From Candidatus Aerophobetes bacterium Ae_b3b (lineage in GTDB: Bacteria > Aerophobota > Aerophobia > Aerophobales > AE-B3A), in the NCBI GenBank assembly GCA_005223085.1, contig NJBP01000070.1:1-9014 (forward strand): a stretch of DNA of 9,014 bases, in the 5' to 3' direction. Below are positions 5,698 to 9,014 of this stretch, one piece after another. The position numbers were made by a program, and so were the translations under genes. Position 1 is the stretch's first letter, and the number at the start of each line of letters is the position of its first letter. The notes under the pieces were generated by a model. That model saw only the letters and a list, made by a program, of their open reading frames with translations. It ran no database searches and was not told the DNA's origin.

Positions 5698-7260
5698 GTG
5701 TCCAAATCAAAAGAAGAAAGACTTCTGGAGAAAGCTGCCGATAGTATAATGAGATCAGAAATGAAAGAGAAAGTAGAGAAAAGAAAAGATGATTTCGCCA
5801 AAATGATTCATGCATACGAGGTTCCCCGGGTGATAAAGCTTGGAGACGTAGTAGAAGCAAAGGTTGTGCAAACAGACAAGGAAGGAATCTTAGTGGACGT
5901 GGGTACAAAATCTGAAGGTTTTATGCCCTGGGAAGAATTCGATCCTGGAAGAAAAGAAACTCCTCCCATAGGGGAGATCATGCAGGTTTATGTTTCGGGC
6001 AAAGATGAAACAGGACGTCTTCTGCTATCCAAAAAAGAAGCAGATTTTCGTCTAAACTGGGCAAAATTTGAGGAGGCCTTCAGGGATGGGAAACCCATAG
6101 TGGTGAAAGTGGTAAAGATCGTGAAAGGAGGGGTTTTAGCGAGCCTGGAGTCTTTGAAAGCTTTCATCCCCGCCTCTCATGTAAGTCTAAAGAGGGCAAA
6201 CAACCTCGAAGAATTTATTGGGAAAAATCTAACCGTCATGGTTATTCAACTTGAAAAAGAATCTAAGAATATAGTGCTTTCTAGAAAATTTTTACTTTTG
6301 GAAGAAAGAGAAAAGAGGAAAGAGAAAACTCTTTCTGTTTTAGAAGAAGGAAAAATGGTGACCGGTAGAGTAAATTCGATAACTAAATTTGGCGTTTTTG
6401 TGGATTTGGGGGAAATTGATGGACTGATTCATCCTGAGAACCTTTCTTGGGGATGGGTCAAGGATCCCCACTCTGTGGTTTCACTTGGGGACAAAGTGGA
6501 AGTAAAAGTGTTAAAAATGGATAAAGAAAAAAGAAAAATTTCCCTAGGATTAAAGCAGACTAAGCCCGATCCCTGGACACAAGTTCAAAAAAAGTATCAG
6601 ATAGGCGAGCAGGTAGTGGGCAAAGTCACTCATCTTACAAATTTTGGAGCTTTTGTAGAGATTGAAGAAGGGTTAGAGGGTTTGATTCATGTTTCTGATC
6701 TTTCCTGGGACAAGCGTATAGGACATCCGAAAGAGGTTCTAAGCAAAGAGGAAAAGATAGAGGTGAAAATATTAGATATCAATGCTGAAAAAAAGAAAAT
6801 AGCTCTGGGTCTAAAACAGATTAAACCAAATCCTTGGGAAAAACTCCTTCAGGAATATAAAGTCGGAGATTTTATTTCCGGCAGAGTACAGCAGATAACG
6901 GACTTTGGAGTTTTTATAAATTTGGCTCCTGGGATAGATGGTTTAATTCACGTTTCAGAATTGGATAAGGAATATGTTTCTCATCCAGATACAGGAGTTA
7001 CAGTGGGAAACGAGGTAACCACGGAAATTGTAGGAATCGATCGAGAAAAGAGACGAATTAGACTTAGTCTGCGTCAACCAAAGAAGAAGGGGAAACAAAA
7101 AGAAGGAATGAAGAAGAGGAAAGAACAAAGAAAAGAAAAAGTGAGCATAGAGAAAATTGATAAACTCAATCTCTTCCAAGAAGATGCTATTGTGATGGGA
7201 GACTTTATCGAGGAGAAAGTAAAAGAAAAGTTAAAAAGGAGCTTTGGTAAGAGTAAATGA
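5698..7260 (+). CDS. rpsA: 30S ribosomal protein S1 (five S1 domains)
   Basis: S1 binds mRNA leaders at the 30S subunit and assists initiation on weak or structured sites. The 520 residues begin with a charged helical segment (1-45), followed by five S1/OB-fold repeats at roughly 47-112, 130-196, 217-286, 302-373 and 388-459. The last three are the best conserved, with KFGVFVDLGEIDGLIH, NFGAFVEIEEGLEGLIH and DFGVFINLAPGIDGLIH. The first two are more divergent, as expected for domains that contact S2 and the ribosome. In place of a sixth domain there is a lysine-rich tail (460-485) and a helical end (486-520). It starts at GTG with AAGGAG six bases upstream. The stop overlaps the plsY ATG (ATGA). 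Repeats this numerous and this complete fit S1 rather than single-domain S1 proteins. Confidence 0.94.
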   Translation: MSKSKEERLLEKAADSIMRSEMKEKVEKRKDDFAKMIHAYEVPRVIKLGDVVEAKVVQTDKEGILVDVGTKSEGFMPWEEFDPGRKETPPIGEIMQVYVSGKDETGRLLLSKKEADFRLNWAKFEEAFRDGKPIVVKVVKIVKGGVLASLESLKAFIPASHVSLKRANNLEEFIGKNLTVMVIQLEKESKNIVLSRKFLLLEEREKRKEKTLSVLEEGKMVTGRVNSITKFGVFVDLGEIDGLIHPENLSWGWVKDPHSVVSLGDKVEVKVLKMDKEKRKISLGLKQTKPDPWTQVQKKYQIGEQVVGKVTHLTNFGAFVEIEEGLEGLIHVSDLSWDKRIGHPKEVLSKEEKIEVKILDINAEKKKIALGLKQIKPNPWEKLLQEYKVGDFISGRVQQITDFGVFINLAPGIDGLIHVSELDKEYVSHPDTGVTVGNEVTTEIVGIDREKRRIRLSLRQPKKKGKQKEGMKKRKEQRKEKVSIEKIDKLNLFQEDAIVMGDFIEEKVKEKLKRSFGKSK

Positions 7261-7871
7261 TTCTGATTCCTTTCGTTTTGTTTATAGGCTATCTCATAGG
7301 TTCTGTTCCTTCTGGTTACCTCATAGCGAAGCTTCTTAAAGGAATAGATATAAGGGATTATGGTAGTGGTAATATAGGCTTTGCCAATACCCTGCGAGTA
7401 TTGGGACCTTTGCCCGGTCTCACAGTCCTGGTCGCTGATATAGCCAAAGGAGCAGTCTCTGTAGGGGCAGGAACGCTATTTGCATCCTCTATGGGGATTA
7501 GTCCTCAAATAGCTGGGGGAATGCTGGGACTATCATCTATCATAGGACATAATTGGTCAGTTTTTTTAAAATTCAGGGGAGGAAAAGGAGTAGCTACCAC
7601 AGCGGGAGTTTTTTTGGTTCTTACCCCCTTTCCCTTTATATGTTCTGCTTTAACTATGGCTTTGGTGATGGGTCTTACTCGCTACGTTTCTCTGGGTTCG
7701 ATGATGGCGGGAGGTAGCCTTCCATTTTTTATCTGGCTCTGGGTGAATGAGAAAGGTTGGTTCTATCTGTGTTTGAGTGTAGCGGCGGCTTCTCTCATCG
7801 TGTTTACCCACAGATCCAATCTAAGACGCTTGTTGCAAGGAAAGGAAAGAAAATTAGGAGAAAGAATTTAA
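7257..7871 (+). CDS. plsY: Acyl-phosphate:glycerol-3-phosphate acyltransferase
   Basis: An integral membrane enzyme that transfers a fatty acyl group from acyl phosphate (made by PlsX) to glycerol 3-phosphate, the first acylation of phospholipid synthesis. The 204 residues contain about five hydrophobic spans starting at residue 2, and a short basic C-terminal end, NLRRLLQGKERK (188-199), typical of the family. Motif 1 is GSGNIGFANTLRVLG (36-50), motif 2 surrounds DIAKG (61-65), and motif 3 is GHNWSVFLKFRGGKGVAT (97-114). Motif 1 has GFAN where GATN is usual, and motif 3 has NWS where xFP is common; the essential Ser, Arg, His and GGKG remain. The ATG overlaps the rpsA TGA, so translation is probably coupled. 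It is the last gene of the run; no gpsA or plsX follows. Confidence 0.93.
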   Translation: MILIPFVLFIGYLIGSVPSGYLIAKLLKGIDIRDYGSGNIGFANTLRVLGPLPGLTVLVADIAKGAVSVGAGTLFASSMGISPQIAGGMLGLSSIIGHNWSVFLKFRGGKGVATTAGVFLVLTPFPFICSALTMALVMGLTRYVSLGSMMAGGSLPFFIWLWVNEKGWFYLCLSVAAASLIVFTHRSNLRRLLQGKERKLGERI

Positions 7872-7884
7872 CAGAGGTGGTGAC

Positions 7885-7912
7885 TTGCCAGGACAAGTAG
7901 ATGTGGTATATT
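7885..7912 (+). promoter_or_regulatory. Predicted sigma-70-type promoter of hup
   Basis: A -35-like TTGCCA (7885-7890) and a -10-like TATATT (7907-7912) are 16 bases apart, and the -10 is extended by TG at 7904-7905. Transcription would start near 7919, giving a leader of about 24 bases that includes the AAAGGAGGGG Shine-Dalgarno site (7929-7938). Two small inverted repeats overlap the region: ACTTG/CAAGT (7883-7887 with 7894-7898) and TGAGA/TCTCA (7912-7916 with 7923-7927). Either could be an operator, but this is a guess. Confidence 0.55.
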
Positions 7913-7942
7913 GAGACTTATATCTCATAAAGGAGGGGTCAA

Positions 7943-8215
7943 ATGAACAAAGCCGAACTGGTAGAGGAGGTATCCAATCAGACAGGATTAACCAAGAAGG
8001 CCTCCAGGGAAGCGGTTGATGTAGTGACTTCTACCATCACCGACTGCCTAGCGAGAGGAGAGAAGGTCACCTTGGTCGGTTTCGGAAGTTTCAAAGTGAG
8101 AAAGAGAAAATCGCGTCGAGGAAGGAATCCTCAAACCGGTAAGGAAATTCAGATTCCGGCTAAAGAGGTGCCCAAATTTCAAGCCGGTAAGAACTTAAGA
8201 GAGGCGGTAGCCTAA
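7943..8215 (+). CDS. hup: DNA-binding protein HU
   Basis: HU is a small dimeric nucleoid protein that bends and compacts DNA without strong sequence preference. The 90 residues are exactly the family length: N-terminal helices (MNKAELVEEVSNQTGLTKK onward), the GFGSF turn (46-50), and the DNA-gripping beta arm around RRGRNPQTGKEI (58-69), whose Pro63 intercalates between base pairs, followed by VPKFQAGKNLREAV. The motif set fits HU better than IHF-alpha, although IHF-alpha often precedes a small MerR gene and tRNA-Pro in deltaproteobacteria. A very strong AAAGGAGGGG lies six bases (counted from AGGAGG) before the ATG, and an extended -10 promoter lies further upstream, consistent with high expression. 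A long hairpin follows the gene. Confidence 0.96.
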   Translation: MNKAELVEEVSNQTGLTKKASREAVDVVTSTITDCLARGEKVTLVGFGSFKVRKRKSRRGRNPQTGKEIQIPAKEVPKFQAGKNLREAVA

Positions 8216-8225
8216 GGAATCATTT

Positions 8226-8261
8226 CAAGGAGGTAGAAGAGGCATTTCTTCTACCTCCTTG
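8226..8261 (+). terminator. Long perfect hairpin after hup, probable terminator or 3' end stabiliser
   Basis: A perfect 15-bp stem pairs CAAGGAGGTAGAAGA (8226-8240) with its complement (8247-8261) around the loop GGCATT, ten bases after the hup stop. What follows is GGTTAAAATTATT, AT-rich but without the uninterrupted T-run of a classic intrinsic terminator, so termination may be partial or helped by another factor. The arms contain a full-length SD-like AAGGAGGT and the matching anti-SD ACCTCCTT. Confidence 0.6.
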
Positions 8262-8294
8262 GGTTAAAATTATTCTGGATAGATTCTAAAAGAC

Positions 8295-8303
8295 TGGTAT
8301 AAT
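8295..8303 (+). promoter_or_regulatory. Extended -10 promoter of merR / tRNA-Pro / trpS
   Basis: TGGTATAAT is a perfect extended -10 (TG, one base, TATAAT at 8298-8303). The position 17 bases upstream (8275-8280, CTGGAT) is a poor -35, as is common with extended -10 promoters. Transcription would start near 8310, only about ten bases before the merR ATG at 8320. Confidence 0.6.
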
Positions 8304-8319
8304 CTAGACCACAAAATCT

Positions 8320-8658
8320 ATGGATACTAAGACGGACGAAAAAGGGAAGGAAATTGGGATTCCGGAAAAGTCATATTTTTCTATTGGTGAGGTGAGTGAG
8401 ATTACCCATCTTCCTCCTTATGTTCTGAGGTTTTGGGAAAATAAATTTAAGGAGATTCGACCCCAGAAAAGTAGAGGAGGACACCGTCGTTATCAAAGAA
8501 AAAATATCGAAGTAATCCTGGGAATAAAGGAACTACTTTACGAAAAAAAATTTACCATTCATGGAGCTCAAAAAGAGCTAAAGAAAACAAAGGGGAGCTC
8601 CACCACTCCCTTAGTTGTAAAGAAGGAACTGCAAGAAATATTGAGAATATTGGATTAA
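8320..8658 (+). CDS. Small MerR-family transcriptional regulator
   Basis: The 112-residue protein has a MerR-type winged helix-turn-helix: YFSIGEVSEITHLPPYVLRFWE (19-40), the wing KSRGGHRRYQ (50-59), then the helix KNIEVILGIKELLYEKKFTIHGAQKELKK (61-89). The C-terminal part is very short, with no metal-binding Cys cluster or drug-binding domain, so the signal it senses is unknown. Genes of this type are commonly found between an HU/IHF-like gene and tRNA-Pro in deltaproteobacteria, which matches the layout here. The ATG has no Shine-Dalgarno site and lies about ten bases after the predicted transcription start, so translation may be near-leaderless. No alternative upstream start is available. 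The stop codon touches the tRNA-Pro gene directly. The DNA-binding fold is clear; the target genes are unknown. Confidence 0.9.
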   Translation: MDTKTDEKGKEIGIPEKSYFSIGEVSEITHLPPYVLRFWENKFKEIRPQKSRGGHRRYQRKNIEVILGIKELLYEKKFTIHGAQKELKKTKGSSTTPLVVKKELQEILRILD

Positions 8659-8737
8659 CGGGGCGTAGCGCAGTCTGGTTTAGCGCACTTGCATGGGGCG
8701 CAAGAGGTCACCGGTTCGAATCCGGTCGCCCCGACCA
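8659..8737 (+). tRNA. tRNA-Pro, anticodon GGG
   Basis: A full cloverleaf can be drawn. The acceptor is CGGGGCG (8659-8665) with CGCCCCG (8727-8733), the D stem GCGC/GCGC (8668-8671 with 8683-8686), the anticodon stem CTTGC/GCAAG (8688-8692 with 8700-8704), and the T stem ACCGG/CCGGT (8710-8714 with 8722-8726) around TTCGAAT. The anticodon loop ATGGGGC gives GGG at 8695-8697, reading CCC and CCU. The C1-G72 pair is the usual bacterial proline mark. The discriminator is A8734, and CCA is encoded at 8735-8737. The mature 5' end is the base right after the merR stop, and trpS begins 15 bases after the CCA, so it is probably cut from a transcript shared with both. Confidence 0.97.
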
Positions 8738-8752
8738 ACTACGAGACATATT

Positions 8753-9014
8753 TTGAATAAACAGCGTATACTCAGTGGAATGAGGCCCACGGGAAGGCTC
8801 CATCTGGGAAATTATCTAGGAGCTCTTTCTAATTGGGTAAAATTGCAGGATGAATATGAATGCTTCTTTATGATTGCTGACTGGCACGCTCTTACCGATC
8901 GAACAGATACCAAAGGTATTAAGCAAGACATCAAGGATGTTCTGATTGATTGGCTTTGTGCAGGTCTGGATCCAGAAAAATCTACTCTTTTTGTGCAATC
9001 ACACGTGCCCGAAC
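8753..9014 (+). CDS. trpS: Tryptophanyl-tRNA synthetase, 5' part (cut by window end)
   Basis: A class I aminoacyl-tRNA synthetase that charges tRNA-Trp; 87 residues are visible. The N-terminus MNKQRILSGMRPTGRLHLGN is the family signature: SGMRPTG (8-14), then H17-L-G-N20, the HIGH-type ATP-binding motif. NYLGALSNWVKLQ and the CFFMIADWHALT segment follow, also typical. The start is TTG at 8753, read as Met. The internal ATG (residue 10) would cut the SGMRPTG signature, and no ATG or GTG lies between the tRNA and this point. No clear Shine-Dalgarno site precedes it. The KMSKS loop lies beyond the window. In deltaproteobacteria trpS is often followed by scpA and scpB; that cannot be seen here. 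Confidence 0.94.
   Translation, partial: MNKQRILSGMRPTGRLHLGNYLGALSNWVKLQDEYECFFMIADWHALTDRTDTKGIKQDIKDVLIDWLCAGLDPEKSTLFVQSHVPE

Noticed and set aside
721-7871. A novel multi-gene system in the seven-gene run
   Set aside because: Every gene is a recognisable housekeeping family with intact key motifs, and the cmk-plsC-ispH-rpsA order is common, so novelty of function is not supported.

Overview
The window reads as ordinary chromosome from a low-to-medium GC, probably anaerobic and uncultured bacterium. It encodes bacterial-type ribosomal protein S1, an IspH of the MEP isoprenoid pathway, PlsC/PlsY phospholipid acyltransferases and an HU protein. Both tRNAs carry an encoded CCA, and several genes have strong Shine-Dalgarno (SD) sites. 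All recognised genes lie on the + strand. The lineage cannot be fixed from this sequence. The order HU/IHF-like protein, small MerR regulator, tRNA-Pro is one I associate with deltaproteobacteria and related candidate phyla, and the cmk-plsC-ispH-rpsA order is widespread in anaerobes.

Positions 1-720 are gene-poor and rich in small palindromes. They hold a 'gattgccacg...ctcgcaatgac' type palindromic repeat, a GC-rich multi-branched palindrome, tRNA-Ala(GGC), a degenerate 7-bp tandem repeat present in both orientations, and two inverted copies of a short hairpin repeat whose stems differ by compensating changes. No protein gene is supported there.

Positions 721-7871 form one tightly packed run of seven genes: ilvD (dihydroxy-acid dehydratase), a HisC-family aminotransferase, cmk (cytidylate kinase), plsC, ispH, rpsA and plsY. 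Neighbours overlap or lie 3-23 bases apart, so co-transcription is likely. The run mixes amino-acid synthesis, nucleotide salvage, phospholipid acylation (PlsY makes lysophosphatidate, PlsC converts it to phosphatidate), isoprenoid synthesis and translation.

Positions 7872-9014 hold two further units. The first is hup (HU), with its own extended -10 promoter, a strong SD and a long 3' hairpin. The second is a MerR-type regulator, tRNA-Pro(GGG) and trpS (cut by the window end). The regulator seems to start from an almost leaderless transcript, and the tRNA begins at the base right after its stop codon.

I found no new defence, mobile or biosynthetic system. The points most worth a second look concern expression and repeats: the unclear start of cmk (a strong SD sits before an ATT codon), the near-leaderless merR with an abutting tRNA, the SD/anti-SD hairpin after hup, and the covarying hairpin repeats before ilvD.
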